A stretch of 64,000 nucleotides of DNA from Acidobacteriota bacterium (GTDB lineage: Bacteria > Acidobacteriota > Terriglobia > Acidiferrales > UBA7541), in assembly GCA_013286165.1 (NCBI GenBank), contig JABDGF010000001.1:57461-121460 (forward strand), in the 5' to 3' direction. Shown piece by piece: positions 25,673 through 35,888 of the stretch (position 1 is its first letter; every line of letters begins with the position of its first letter). The notes beneath the pieces were generated by a model that had not been told where the DNA came from, made no database searches, and was given only the letters and a program-made list of their open reading frames with translations. The position numbers and the translations under genes are program-made.

Positions 25673-27775
25673 CTACTGCAAATACGTCTTCAGCCAATCG
25701 AACACCGTCGAATACCAGAATTGCGAATTCTGCGGCTTCAGTATCCAGTGCCCCTCATCCGGGAACACCACCAACTTCGACGGCACGTCCTGCCTCTGCA
25801 GCGCGCTGAAAAATTCCAGCGACTGCGTGTACGGCACGCGGTAATCCATCTCACCGCAAATCACCAGTGTCGGCGTCTTATATTTCCCGATCTCCCCCGC
25901 GTACGTCGAGGGCGACCACTTCTTGTAATTGTCCGGGCTCGCCCACGGCGTACCCTGCATGTCATGCTCTTCGAACCACAACTCCTCGGTCGCAAACATC
26001 GCCGTCTTATCGAAAATTCCGGCGTGGCTCACGATCGCTTTGAACCGGCCCGTGTGCGTCGCCAGCCAATCTGCCATGTATCCGCCGTACGACGCGCCCG
26101 CCGCCGCCACATGCGTCCCATCGATGAAAGAATATTTTGAGACGGCCACTTCCGTGCCCGTCATGACGTCCTGATACGGTTTGCCGCCCCAGTCGTTCGT
26201 AATGTCGTCCGTGAACTTCTGGCCGTACCCCGTCGATCCGCGCCTGTTGATCAGCAGCACCGCCCAACCCTGCGCCGCGAAAAGTTCCTGATTCCATCGG
26301 TAGCCCCACGCGTTAGTCCACATCGTCTGCGGCCCGCCGTGCAGCAGCACCACCATCGGATATTTTTTCGTCGCGTCGAAGTGCGGCGGCTTGATCAGCA
26401 TCGCCTGCACCTTTACGCCGTCCGCGCTCGGAAACCAGAACGTCTCCGGCGGATTCATGTCGATCTGCGCCAGCGCCGCCGCGTTGTGGTGCGTGATTTG
26501 CTTCGCGCCGCTGCCGTCGCCCGCCGCTACGAAAATTTCCGCCGGCATCACCAGGCTCGTCCGCTCAAACGCCAAGGTCTTCCCGTCACCGCTCAGCGAG
26601 ATGGCCGTGTTGAACGTGTCCGTCACGATCTTCTGCGGCTGCGCCCCCGCACGCGCATCCATCGTGTAGATGGGTTGCTGCGTTTCGTCTTCTGCCGTGA
26701 AGTAAATCTTCTTGCTGTCCGCCGACCACGCGAGACCGCCCGCGCTCCGATCGAATCCTTCACTCAAATTTTCAATTTTGCCGCTCGCTCGGTCGTACAA
26801 CATCACGCGCCAGCGATCCGCCTCGTACTCCGCAGTAAGCTGCGCGTGATACGCGATGTACTTTCCGTCCGGCGAATACACCGGCCCGCCGTCGAATCCA
26901 GGATTCGCGCCCGTAATTTTCTTCGGCTCCGCGCCTCCGGCCACCGGCACCAGAAACAGATCGCCGTTCGTCGAAATCGCCTCCATCTTGTCGGTCACAG
27001 CCGTAAAACTAATCTCGCTGCCATCCGGCGAAAACGCGATATCTTCCGGCCCACCGCGCTGATCCGGCGGCACATCGTAATTCGCGCCGGCCGTAAGATC
27101 GCGCGCCTCACCCGCTCCCGCCGACGAATCCGCATTCCCCGGCGCCGCCACCACAAACAAATGCCCGCGCTTCCCGTCGTTCCAGTGCGTCCAGTGCCGG
27201 TAGAGCAGCTCCGTCGCAACGTGGGCCTTCACTTTGCTTTTCGCCTTCTCGTCGTCGCGCGCCTTGTTGCACGCGTCGTCCTTGCAATCCGGATACACCG
27301 CCGACGTAAAAAGGAACGTCTTCCCATCCGGCGACCACTTCACAATGTCCACGCCCGTCGAGATATGCGTCCACTCACGCGCCTCACCACCGCCCAGCGC
27401 CAGCACGTAAATTTCAGAATTCCCGTCGCGCGACGAAAGAAACGCGATCCGCTTCCCATCCGGCGACCACACCGGCGAGCTATCGTGCCCACTCTGCGTC
27501 AACATCACCGGCTCGCTCGCGCCGTCCGTCGCCACCATCCAGATGTTGCTCGCGTTGCGGTTCGCGTCGAGGTCCGGCGTCGCCACCGCGTACACTACCC
27601 ATTTCCCGTCCGGCGAAATTTGCGGCTCCATCACGCGATGCATCCGCAGCAGATCGTCCATCGTCAGCGGCTTCGTCTGCGCCGTAGCCGCCGGCCCCAT
27701 CGCCAGCGCGCACACAAATCCGAGCCCAGCCGCGCCGATACAAACTCCGCTTCGCAACGCTTCACGAATTTTCAT
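25673..27775 (-). CDS. Secreted S9-family acylaminoacyl/prolyl oligopeptidase
   Basis: 700 residues. A signal peptide (to about residue 32, ATAQT) is followed by a beta-propeller with repeated SPDGK motifs (FSPDGSEISF, YSPDGKYIAY), then an alpha/beta hydrolase domain. The catalytic triad is visible: Ser562 in GASYGG, Asp644 in GEMDYRVP and His676 in DEGHW. Such enzymes cut short peptides at proline or release acylated residues; here it would act in the periplasm or outside. It is the last of three secreted-enzyme genes on the minus strand, 88 bases after the DPP-IV-like gene, with AAAGGA upstream of the ATG. Confidence 0.92.
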   Translation of the reverse strand: MKIREALRSGVCIGAAGLGFVCALAMGPAATAQTKPLTMDDLLRMHRVMEPQISPDGKWVVYAVATPDLDANRNASNIWMVATDGASEPVMLTQSGHDSSPVWSPDGKRIAFLSSRDGNSEIYVLALGGGEAREWTHISTGVDIVKWSPDGKTFLFTSAVYPDCKDDACNKARDDEKAKSKVKAHVATELLYRHWTHWNDGKRGHLFVVAAPGNADSSAGAGEARDLTAGANYDVPPDQRGGPEDIAFSPDGSEISFTAVTDKMEAISTNGDLFLVPVAGGAEPKKITGANPGFDGGPVYSPDGKYIAYHAQLTAEYEADRWRVMLYDRASGKIENLSEGFDRSAGGLAWSADSKKIYFTAEDETQQPIYTMDARAGAQPQKIVTDTFNTAISLSGDGKTLAFERTSLVMPAEIFVAAGDGSGAKQITHHNAAALAQIDMNPPETFWFPSADGVKVQAMLIKPPHFDATKKYPMVVLLHGGPQTMWTNAWGYRWNQELFAAQGWAVLLINRRGSTGYGQKFTDDITNDWGGKPYQDVMTGTEVAVSKYSFIDGTHVAAAGASYGGYMADWLATHTGRFKAIVSHAGIFDKTAMFATEELWFEEHDMQGTPWASPDNYKKWSPSTYAGEIGKYKTPTLVICGEMDYRVPYTQSLEFFSALQRQDVPSKLVVFPDEGHWILKPQNSQFWYSTVFDWLKTYLQ

Positions 27776-27863
27776 TGGCTTAGTTTTCCTTTCGAACTTG
27801 CGAACTCACGACCCTGCGAACGTACTAGCGCTCACCAGCTTTCGCGCGCTCAAATCCCGCCCG

Positions 27864-30242
27864 CTATTTTGCAGCCGCACCCGCCGCCGCGCTCGTCGCG
27901 TTCGGCGGATTGTGCTCTTCCAGATAGCGCAGCAGCAAACTGTAAAGATGCAGCGTCGTCCCCGGCCCTTCGCTGATCGCGTGCGTGCGGTTCGGATACT
28001 CCATGAAATCCACCGGCTTATCCAGCTCGATCAGCCGGTTCAGCAGAAGTTCCGTGCCCGCGTAATGAACGTTGTCGTCGCCCGAACCATGCACGATCAG
28101 CAGATGCCCCTTCAATCCTTCCGCGAAATTGATCGCCGAACTCGATTTATATCCATCGACGTTCTGCAGCGGCAGTCCCATGTACCGTTCCTGATAAATC
28201 GAATCGTAGAGCCGCAAATCCGCCACCGGCGCCACAGACATCCCCACCTTATATACGTCCGGCGAGCGGAACATCAGATTCAGCGTGCTCGATCCGCCGC
28301 CGCTCCATCCCCACACCGCCACGCGCGAAGCATCCGCATACGGATGCTCTGTCAAAAATTTCTCGATGGCCGCCGTCTGGTCCTTCACGATCACCGGATG
28401 AATCGCGCCATACACCTGCTTGCGCCACTCGCGCCCCTTCGGCGCCGGCGTCCCGCGATTGTCAAAACTCACCACGATGTAGCCCGCCTGCGCCACGATC
28501 CGGTGAAAATCGAAATTCCACGCCGCCCACTGGTCCACCACCGTCTGCGCCGCCGGCTCGCCGTACACGAACACCAGCACCGGATATTTCTTAGACGGAT
28601 CGAAATTTGGCGGCTTCAGCATCCACGCATCGAGCGTCGTCGAAGGATCCGTCTGCACTTTGAAAAATTCCGTCGGTGACGCGATTACCAGCGGCGCCAC
28701 CGTCTTCGCCAGCTCCGCATTGTCTTCCGAAACGCGCGGCTTCGCCTGGCCCGTCAGGTCGATCAGGTCGAACACCGGAACCACATCCGCCCGCGAGTAC
28801 ATGTGGAACGCCCACTTCCCATCCGGCGAAATGTCGTACTCGTGCGTCCCCAATTGGTTCAGCGGGCTCACGCGCTCCGCTTTCCCGCTGCCATCCAGCT
28901 TCGTGCGGAACAAATATTTCTGCGTCGCGTTCTCCGGCGACGCGTAAAAATAAAGATCGCCGCTTTTCTCATCCACGCCCGGCAATCCCATCACGTCATA
29001 CGGCCCCGGCGTCAGCAGCTGCACCTTCGACCCATCGCGCGAAACCAGGTACGCGTGCCGCCAACCGTCGCGCTCGCTCAGCCACAAGAAAGCCGCGCCG
29101 TCGTGAACCCACTTGATCTCGTCGTTGACGTCCACCCACGCCTTGTCCGTGTCGCTGAATATCTGTTTCACGCTCCCGTCGCTGGCGTTCGCGAGCAGCA
29201 CGTCATTTTCATTCTGGAGTCGATTCAAATGTTCGATCGCCAGTTCCTTCGAATTCCCGGCCCACTCCAGCCGCGCAATGTAGTTGTCGCGCGGATCGCC
29301 CGGGACCTTCATCCAAGTCGTCGGCCCGCCGCTCGCGCTCACCACGCCTGCGCGCACCGCGGAATTTGTCGAACCCGGAATCGGAATCGGAATATCCAGC
29401 ACCGTCGGATACACGCCGAGCCCCGGGTACGGAAACTGCGTCACAATCTCCTTCGGCTTGCCCAGGTTGTAAATCAGTTTGAAAATTCCCACGCCGCTCG
29501 TATCAAACTGCCAGTACGCGATCTTCGTTCCGTCCGGGCTCCAGCGGAATCCGTCGCGCACATCCAGCTCTTCCTCGTACACCCAGTCCGACGTTCCATT
29601 CACAATCGTCGCCGAGCCGTCGCTCGTGAGCGGCGTGATTTTCCCAGACGCCAGATCTTCCGCATAAATATTGTTCGCGCGCACGTACGCCACACGCGTC
29701 CCATCCGGCGAGAATTTTGCGAACATCAGCGTCGAAGCCACCGCATCGCCGCCGAGTTTTTTCAGCGTGCCGCTTGCGATGTCCAGCACCCAATAATCTC
29801 CGCGCGTCGGCCTGCGCCACACGGGCACGCCATTCGTGTAAATCAGCAGCTTCGATTTGTCTTTCGTCCACCCGTAGTCTTCGATCTGCAGCGGCGCCTT
29901 CGCGCCCGCCGGAATCAGTTTCGACGCCGGCACCAGCACGCTTCGATCCCCTGTCGCAGTCTCGTAGCGAATAATGTCCGCCGCGCCCTGCACCGACCCC
30001 GAAGGCTCCACAGTCGTGAACGCCGCGCCGTCATCGAGCCATCGCGCCGGTCCCGGATACTTCACCTCGAAATCAGGCGACGCGTATATCCGGTGCAGCA
30101 GCGCATCCGATTCCGCCGACACCTGCGCGCGCGCAGGCGGCGCAATGGCAATCGCTGCAAAGATCGCCGCAAGAAACGCTGAAGCAAAAACGCGGGCGGG
30201 AATTCCGATCGAGCGGCGTGACGCTGAACTAAGCGATGTCAT
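27864..30242 (-). CDS. Secreted dipeptidyl peptidase IV-like S9 peptidase
   Basis: 792 residues from the ATG at 30242, six bases after AGAGGA; ATG 30248 directly abuts that site and is less suitable. A signal peptide (about 15-38, AIAPPARAQ) leads to a DPPIV N-terminal beta-propeller (with WSPDGTKIAYW and FSPDGTRVAY). The catalytic domain has GWSGGG (Ser about 647), GSGDDNVH (Asp) and NRTHAI (His about 754). Members cleave X-Pro dipeptides from peptide ends. The gene lies 37 bases after the alpha carbonic anhydrase and before a second S9 peptidase, all secreted, so they probably form one operon for external peptide use. Confidence 0.92.
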   Translation of the reverse strand: MTSLSSASRRSIGIPARVFASAFLAAIFAAIAIAPPARAQVSAESDALLHRIYASPDFEVKYPGPARWLDDGAAFTTVEPSGSVQGAADIIRYETATGDRSVLVPASKLIPAGAKAPLQIEDYGWTKDKSKLLIYTNGVPVWRRPTRGDYWVLDIASGTLKKLGGDAVASTLMFAKFSPDGTRVAYVRANNIYAEDLASGKITPLTSDGSATIVNGTSDWVYEEELDVRDGFRWSPDGTKIAYWQFDTSGVGIFKLIYNLGKPKEIVTQFPYPGLGVYPTVLDIPIPIPGSTNSAVRAGVVSASGGPTTWMKVPGDPRDNYIARLEWAGNSKELAIEHLNRLQNENDVLLANASDGSVKQIFSDTDKAWVDVNDEIKWVHDGAAFLWLSERDGWRHAYLVSRDGSKVQLLTPGPYDVMGLPGVDEKSGDLYFYASPENATQKYLFRTKLDGSGKAERVSPLNQLGTHEYDISPDGKWAFHMYSRADVVPVFDLIDLTGQAKPRVSEDNAELAKTVAPLVIASPTEFFKVQTDPSTTLDAWMLKPPNFDPSKKYPVLVFVYGEPAAQTVVDQWAAWNFDFHRIVAQAGYIVVSFDNRGTPAPKGREWRKQVYGAIHPVIVKDQTAAIEKFLTEHPYADASRVAVWGWSGGGSSTLNLMFRSPDVYKVGMSVAPVADLRLYDSIYQERYMGLPLQNVDGYKSSSAINFAEGLKGHLLIVHGSGDDNVHYAGTELLLNRLIELDKPVDFMEYPNRTHAISEGPGTTLHLYSLLLRYLEEHNPPNATSAAAGAAAK

Positions 30243-30279
30243 CAACATTCCTCTGTGATCCTGAAATTGTGCGCTTCGA

Positions 30280-31080
30280 TTATTCCGCGGAAGATTTCTT
30301 AAAGCTGCTTTCCTGAATTCCCCTGCCGTTGTCCGGCTGCAGCGGCCGCGCGTTGTTCGGGAAGAATTTCGCAAACGCCGCGATCTGCGCCGACGAAACC
30401 TCCACCGGCTTCTGCATCACGTACCACGTAACGCCCTCGGAGCACGGCGGAATCGTCAGCGAACCCGAAAACGTGTAGTAGTTGTGGTCGTTCGGCAGAA
30501 AATCCTCGGCGTTCAACTGCACTTTTTTGTACTCTGCCTCTTTTCCTACGTCGGTCGGTAATTTACCCCACAGCACGTGTAGCGGATAATTTTCGCTGCC
30601 CGCCTTCATCAGCACCGCTACCACCAGCAACTGTCCCTGCGCGTTGCGATGCACCAGGTGCAACTCGAGATCAGCGCGCTGTCCGTCGATCGCCGTCTCG
30701 CTCGGATGGTGAAAATGAAATTGCACCAGGTTATAAACCGACCCGTTCACCGTGATGCTGCTGCCCTCGCCGTAATTCACCTGCACCGTGTAGCCGGTGT
30801 TGACGATTTTCAGCGGCGTCAGTTTGTAGTCGAACTTGATCGGCGAAAGCTCCGCAGGCGCCGCGCCGTTAATATCGATCGGCGATTGATGCGTCCCCGT
30901 CTTGCACGCCGCATAAGATGGATCGAGATCGCCCCACTGCGCCGGCCCCGTAGGCGCCTCGTACGTCCAAGCCGCCGGAAATTTCGGTGCCACGTATTGC
31001 GCAAACGCGCCGTCAGCCGCAAAAAGTCCAGCCACCACTAAAATTGCAAACGTACCGATTCGAACGTGACGCCATAGCAT
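30280..31080 (-). CDS. Alpha-class carbonic anhydrase, secreted
   Basis: 266 residues from the ATG at 31080, with AGGAGAG upstream; a longer frame to 31140 lacks support. A signal peptide (to about ADGAFAQ) is followed by the alpha-CA fold: QSPIDI near the start, zinc ligands in QFHFHHPSE and ELHLVHRN, and the C-terminal PCSEGVTWYVM. It hydrates CO2 to bicarbonate and would work in the periplasm. It is first of a three-gene minus-strand group with two secreted S9 peptidases. Length is normal for the bacterial alpha class. Confidence 0.93.
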   Translation of the reverse strand: MLWRHVRIGTFAILVVAGLFAADGAFAQYVAPKFPAAWTYEAPTGPAQWGDLDPSYAACKTGTHQSPIDINGAAPAELSPIKFDYKLTPLKIVNTGYTVQVNYGEGSSITVNGSVYNLVQFHFHHPSETAIDGQRADLELHLVHRNAQGQLLVVAVLMKAGSENYPLHVLWGKLPTDVGKEAEYKKVQLNAEDFLPNDHNYYTFSGSLTIPPCSEGVTWYVMQKPVEVSSAQIAAFAKFFPNNARPLQPDNGRGIQESSFKKSSAE

Positions 31081-31449
31081 CTTCGTCTCTCCTAGGCGGA
31101 ATGGCGAGCGTAGCACCCCATTTTCGTTTCCATCCAACAAATTTTGCGCACTCAGTAGGACAGCCCCTCAGCCTGTGTGCACCCCGCTCTCAGCGGGGGG
31201 TGCCGTTGAAGTTGCCTCAGGCGAGCGCAGCGAGCTGTAACATAGACTGTCAGTCGGTGCCGGCCTTGGTCCCAGGTCGAGCCATAGCGCCCACACCTCG
31301 CTCCACACGAACCGCCCCGCTGCCCGAAATCTTTTTCTTCCGTCTTCGCATCCTTTTCCCCCGCCCCAACACCCAATGCCGTAGCACCCGCATTCCGTGA
31401 TAAGAATTACGTGACACCTAACGACGTTACGCAATTTCCGGAGGCCACG
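31081..31449. other. Intergenic region with dispersed repeat
   Basis: 369 bases upstream of two divergent genes. It contains a copy of a dispersed motif (GCAGCGAGCTGTAACATAGAC near 31227-31247), similar to those near 37261 and 60891, and a C/G-rich stretch (CCCCGCTCTCAGCGGGG, 31182-31198), which is a perfect inverted repeat of CCCCGCT with a three-base loop. No gene is supported here. Confidence 0.5.
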
Positions 31450-31713
31450 ATGGCAACAGAATGTAAACACTTCTCGCAGATCAAAAACGTAAAGCCGCAC
31501 ACCAACGGCTGCGAAGAGTGCCTCAAAATGCATGACACGTGGGTTCACCTCCGCCTCTGTCTCGAGTGTGGCCACGTAGGCTGCTGCGATTCGTCAAAGA
31601 ACAAGCACGCCACCAAGCACTTCCACGCCACGAAACACGCCATCATGCAATCGATCGAGCCCGGCGAAAGCTGGAAGTGGTGCTACATCGACGAAATGCT
31701 TTTCGACAACTGA
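31450..31713 (+). CDS. UBP-type zinc-finger protein
   Basis: 87 residues from the ATG at 31450, behind GGAGG. The whole protein is one zinc-finger domain of the ubiquitin-protease (UBP/BUZ) type: CKHF, CEEC, CLECGHVGCCDSSKNKHATK and HFHATKHAIM supply the Cys/His ligands, and a W-x-W-C-Y end closes the fold. In eukaryotes the domain binds the free ubiquitin C-terminus. Bacterial single-domain copies have no assigned partner. It is followed 24 bases later by the MetX-like hydrolase, so it is probably co-transcribed with it. Confidence 0.88.
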   Translation: MATECKHFSQIKNVKPHTNGCEECLKMHDTWVHLRLCLECGHVGCCDSSKNKHATKHFHATKHAIMQSIEPGESWKWCYIDEMLFDN

Positions 31714-31737
31714 GTACAGGACCACGGGGGCGTGCGG

Positions 31738-32853
31738 ATGAAATTGGCTATACGGTTGGCGATGGCGGTGGTGCTCGTGTGCACGCTCAGCGCAAAGCCG
31801 GCGCGCGCGCAGGAATCGAATCCCCCATTGAAGCCCGTCGTCCCGCCACTGCAGTTCGCCAATCTCGGCGACCTGAAATTGCAATCCGGAAAAGTGATCC
31901 ACGATTTCCGGCTCGCTTATCGCACCGCCGGCACGCTCAACGCCGCAAAGTCGAACACCGTCCTCTTCCCCACCTGGCTCGGCGGCAAAAGCGAAGATCT
32001 CGCCAACCTGATCGGCCCGGCCAACGTCTTCGACACCAACAAATATTTTGTCGTCACCATCGACGCGATCGGCAACGGCGTCTCCTCCTCACCCTCGAAC
32101 AGCAAAACGCAGCCCCGCCTGGATTTTCCCGAGTTCACAATTCGCGACATGGTGGAGAGCGAGTACCGGCTCGCCACCGAAGTGCTTCACGTCACGCACG
32201 TCCACGCGATCACCGGTATTTCGATGGGAGGCATGCAGACGTTCGAGTGGATTGTCGCGTATCCCGATTTCATGGACGTCGCCGTCCCCATCGTCGGCTC
32301 GCCGCAGTCCACCGCCTACGACAAGCTCCTGTGGACCAGCCAGATCGACGCGCTCAAACTCGATCCCGAATGGAAAGACGGCAAGGGCACGAAGTCCATG
32401 GCCGGCGGTTACGCTATTTACGCCGAAATCGAATCGATGAATATCAGCTCGCCCGCATATCGCGTCGCGCTAACGCCGCCGGGTGACTTCGCAACCTTCC
32501 TCACCAAGGCCCGAGCCGATTACAAAGGCTCCGCGCTCAGCGCATGCGACGACATCCGCCAGCGCCAGGCCATCATGTCGCTCGATATCCCGGGCGAATA
32601 TTCCACCACGCTCGCCGATCTGCCGAAGCGCGTTCACGCGAAAGTTTTCGTCGTCGTCTCGCCCGAAGACCACATGGTCAATCCCGAACCCGCCATCGCG
32701 TACGCCAAAGCCTCCGGCTCCCCTCTCCTCCTAATGAACACGCCCTGCGGCCACTTAAGCCCCGACTGTGTCTCCACCGGCCCCCTAGTCGCCCAATTCC
32801 TAGCCAACCCAAGCTCCGTCCAATCCCAAACCCTCTCCGGCCCTGCCAAGTAG
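31738..32853 (+). CDS. Secreted MetX-like alpha/beta hydrolase
   Basis: 371 residues from the ATG at 31738; a GTG two codons upstream is possible. A signal peptide (about 1-24, KPARAQ) precedes a MetX (homoserine acetyltransferase)-like alpha/beta hydrolase fold. The nucleophile elbow is GISMGGMQ, with Asp in SPEDHMVNPE and His in PCGHLSPD. A true homoserine O-acetyltransferase is cytoplasmic, so the signal peptide argues for an extracytoplasmic esterase or acyltransferase. It lies just downstream of the zinc-finger gene. Function by context is unknown. Confidence 0.82.
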   Translation: MKLAIRLAMAVVLVCTLSAKPARAQESNPPLKPVVPPLQFANLGDLKLQSGKVIHDFRLAYRTAGTLNAAKSNTVLFPTWLGGKSEDLANLIGPANVFDTNKYFVVTIDAIGNGVSSSPSNSKTQPRLDFPEFTIRDMVESEYRLATEVLHVTHVHAITGISMGGMQTFEWIVAYPDFMDVAVPIVGSPQSTAYDKLLWTSQIDALKLDPEWKDGKGTKSMAGGYAIYAEIESMNISSPAYRVALTPPGDFATFLTKARADYKGSALSACDDIRQRQAIMSLDIPGEYSTTLADLPKRVHAKVFVVVSPEDHMVNPEPAIAYAKASGSPLLLMNTPCGHLSPDCVSTGPLVAQFLANPSSVQSQTLSGPAK

Positions 32854-33252
32854 CGCGGCCGACCTCCGCAAAAACACTCCATCCAATTCAAGAGATTCAT
32901 TGCAGGCGGGGTAATCGCCACGAGATCCCGGCGGGGCCCGGGATCTCGGGCTGTGGTTGGTCCAGGTACCAACTCAGTCCGGTTAACTGTGGCGCGCTAG
33001 GGCGAGTCGCAGGGGCGACTTCACCCGTCCTCGCGCGGGTTCCACAGCCAGCAAGACGGAACAACGCACGGGCTTGAGATTCGCAAGAGTCGTTTCAGGT
33101 TACAAAAAAAGCGTCGGACAGCCGACCCGGCTGTCCTCCGGCCATTCCGGGTGCCGCGCCCTTCATTTCGCGAAATCGCGAAATGACCCTGAGGAATGCC
33201 AGTGGCATGACGAACGGGGTTTCCCGGTGCGTAGCACCGCTCGCACACGTAG
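32854..33252. other. Repeat- and hairpin-rich intergenic region
   Basis: 399 bases between convergent genes. It holds a perfect 11-pair inverted repeat at 32921-32948 (CGAGATCCCGG / CCGGGATCTCG, six-base loop), then a run of four smaller stems: GGACAGCC/GGCTGTCC (near 33115-33135), CATTTCGCG/CGCGAAATG (33164-33185), ATGCC/GGCAT (near 33197-33209) and GGTGC/GCACC (near 33224-33236). The later part resembles sequence at 60581-60633. No gene is supported. Confidence 0.75.
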
Positions 33253-35706
33253 CTACTCGTACCGCAACGCCACCATCGGATCCACCGCCATAGCTCGCCG
33301 CGCAGGAATGTAAATCGCCAGCAGCGCCACTGCCGACAAAATCACCGCCGTCGCCGCGAACGACACCGGATCTGCCGAACTCACGCCGTAAAGCTCCGAC
33401 GCCAGCGCCCGCGTCAGCACGAGCGTAGCCACGAGTCCGACCACAATCCCCGCGAGCACGAGCCGTCCACTCTGCACCACAAGCATCCGCAGCACATCCA
33501 TCGGCTGCGCGCCCAGCGCCATGCGCACGCCAATTTCCTGCACGCGCTGCGTCACGTTGAATCGCACCAATCCAAATAATCCAATCGCCGCAAGCGCGAG
33601 CGCCATCGCCGCAAACACCGTCAGCAGCGCCACCACCGACCTCCGCGGCCCCAGCGACAGCGCGATGCGCTGATCCATCGTCTTCACATCCGAGATCGGC
33701 TGGTTCGGATCCACAGAAGCAAACGCCGCGCGCAACGCCTGCGTCGCTGAAGTGGCGCTTCCGCTCGACCGCACCACAAAAAACGTAGCTGGCGCGTCCG
33801 CTTGATACATCGAGTAATAATAGACGCCCTTCGCTTCGCCCTCCGCGTTCATTCCCGCGCCTTCTTCTCCCACAACAGTCGAATGCCGCACAGGCGCGAC
33901 CAATCCCACGATCGTGGCCCAATCGCCTTTCTGGCCGCCGCGGATTTGTTGCCCGATCGGATCCTGATTCGGCCAATACAGCTTCGCGAGATTTTCATCG
34001 ATGATGGCCACGCGTCCCGCGCCCTCAGAGTCCGAGGGCGTGAACGTCCGTCCGCGAATGAGGTTGATGCCCATCGTCTCGAAATAATTCGGGCTCACCA
34101 CGCGAATATCCCCGTGAGGGCCGGGATCACTGGGAAGCGTCTGCCGGCCCTGAATCTCAAACGACGCGGAACCACCCACGCCACTGAAAGGCAATGGAGA
34201 CACGGCCGCCGCGGAGGTGACTCCGGCAGTATTCTGCAAACGTTCGAGCGTCACGCGCACGAACGCGATCTGCTTTGCCGGCGTGTCGTACGAACGCTGC
34301 GGCAGCGCCGTAGCGGCGGTGAGCAGACCGTGCGGCCGGAAACCCACATTCACGTCCTGCATTTTCGCCAGGCTGTGCAGAAAAATTCCCGCGCCCGCGA
34401 GCAACACAAGCGAAAGCGCGAGCTGCCCCACGACGAGTGAATCGCGGAAATAATGGTGCGCACGGCTTACGTGCGCCGCACCGCGCCCTGCATTCAGATT
34501 TTCCTGCGGATCCACGCGCGCGACCTGCACGGCCGGCACGGCGCCGAAAATCAGCGCCGAGAATAGCGACGCAGCGCAGGTAAATCCCAGCACATAGGAA
34601 TCCATGTGAACGGTGATCGCCGCGCCCAGATTTCCCTCCGCGAGCAATAGCAGCGCACGAATCGCAACATAAGCGAGGCCGATGCCGACAACTGTTCCCG
34701 CAACCGCGAGCACCAGACTCTCTGTAAGAATCTGCCGCGCCATTCGCGCCGGCGACGCGCCAAGCGCGGTGCGAACTGCGAATTCACGCTTCCGTGCCGA
34801 CGCGCGCGCCAGCAACAATCCCGCCACGTTCGCGCACGCGATCAATAGCACGAGGCCCACCGCACCAAGCAGCACCAGCAACGGCGTCCGCACGTCGCCA
34901 TACAGCAGCCGCGCGATCGGCACGGAAAACAGTCCCCATCCGGAATTCTTCGGGTAGTCGATGCCGGCCGTATCGATGAAGCGCTGAGTGATCACGCCCA
35001 TCACCGCCGCCGCTCGGTCAGCCGTGACGCCGGGCTGCAAGCGCGCGATAGCGAAATAGCGTTCATTGAAAAAGTTATTGCGATCGAACTCAGCAGGCGC
35101 GAGCCCCATAGGCGACCAGATGTCCACGCCGGCGGGCCAGTCAAAATCCGCGCGCATCACGCCGACAACTTTATAGCTCTGCTGATTCAGTTCGATCGAC
35201 CGTCCAACGATCGACGAATCGGAACCAAAAATCGTCTTCCACGCGCGATTCGACAACACCACCACCGAATTCGCTCCCGGCTGATCCTCTTCCGGTGTGA
35301 ACGTTCGCCCCAGATACGGCGTCGCGCCAAGCACCTCGAACCACTGCTGCGTCACCTGCGATCCCACCAGGCGCACCGGGAATCCGCCCGCCGAATAATT
35401 GAAATCCATGCCCTGCTCGAGCGCCACCGAGCTAAACGTGCCCGCTTCGTGCCGGACCAGATCGAAATCCGGCACGGAAATCTGAATGCTATCGAGGCGA
35501 AGCGAAACGTACCGCGCGCGCGGCGCCACCACTCGCTCCGGATGATCGATTCCCGCGGGATGGAGCAGCAGCCCGTTTACTACGCTGAAAATCGCTGTGT
35601 TCGCGCCGATGCCAAGCGCCAGCGTCAGCACCGCAATCGCGGCGAACCCCGGCGATTTCGCCAGGAGCCGCAGCGTGTACTTCAGGTCTTGCACGAATGT
35701 GTTCAT
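33253..35706 (-). CDS. ADOP-type FtsX/MacB permease (second copy)
   Basis: 817 residues, ATG at 35706. It has the same architecture as the first copy: an N-terminal helix ([18 protein letters not shown]), a MacB-like periplasmic domain, an FtsX bundle ([17 protein letters not shown]), and a second half ending with a further FtsX bundle ([19 protein letters not shown]) and [10 protein letters not shown]. It is not identical to the first copy but shares the fold and end motifs. No ATPase is adjacent. It is probably monocistronic, convergent with the MetX-like gene. Confidence 0.9.
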   Translation of the reverse strand: MNTFVQDLKYTLRLLAKSPGFAAIAVLTLALGIGANTAIFSVVNGLLLHPAGIDHPERVVAPRARYVSLRLDSIQISVPDFDLVRHEAGTFSSVALEQGMDFNYSAGGFPVRLVGSQVTQQWFEVLGATPYLGRTFTPEEDQPGANSVVVLSNRAWKTIFGSDSSIVGRSIELNQQSYKVVGVMRADFDWPAGVDIWSPMGLAPAEFDRNNFFNERYFAIARLQPGVTADRAAAVMGVITQRFIDTAGIDYPKNSGWGLFSVPIARLLYGDVRTPLLVLLGAVGLVLLIACANVAGLLLARASARKREFAVRTALGASPARMARQILTESLVLAVAGTVVGIGLAYVAIRALLLLAEGNLGAAITVHMDSYVLGFTCAASLFSALIFGAVPAVQVARVDPQENLNAGRGAAHVSRAHHYFRDSLVVGQLALSLVLLAGAGIFLHSLAKMQDVNVGFRPHGLLTAATALPQRSYDTPAKQIAFVRVTLERLQNTAGVTSAAAVSPLPFSGVGGSASFEIQGRQTLPSDPGPHGDIRVVSPNYFETMGINLIRGRTFTPSDSEGAGRVAIIDENLAKLYWPNQDPIGQQIRGGQKGDWATIVGLVAPVRHSTVVGEEGAGMNAEGEAKGVYYYSMYQADAPATFFVVRSSGSATSATQALRAAFASVDPNQPISDVKTMDQRIALSLGPRRSVVALLTVFAAMALALAAIGLFGLVRFNVTQRVQEIGVRMALGAQPMDVLRMLVVQSGRLVLAGIVVGLVATLVLTRALASELYGVSSADPVSFAATAVILSAVALLAIYIPARRAMAVDPMVALRYE

Positions 35707-35888
35707 CGGCGACTCCCGCGACGGCGAGTTTCAGACGGCGTAAGCGCACGCAAGAGTCACGCAGGCGCACTTCGCCCGGCTGGTGATTGAAGGTACGCGC
35801 AAGTACGCCCGGAAGTTCACCGAAAAATGCTACAGAGCGGGCAATCAGCAAGCCGGAGGGCCGAACAGCTACAAAACGGTGACGACTG

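Noticed and set aside
26339..27976. Long plus-strand frame (about 545 codons) opposite the S9 peptidase
   Set aside because: It is extremely rich in Arg, His and Pro, a typical antisense shadow of a GC-rich gene. The minus-strand frame has a full catalytic triad.
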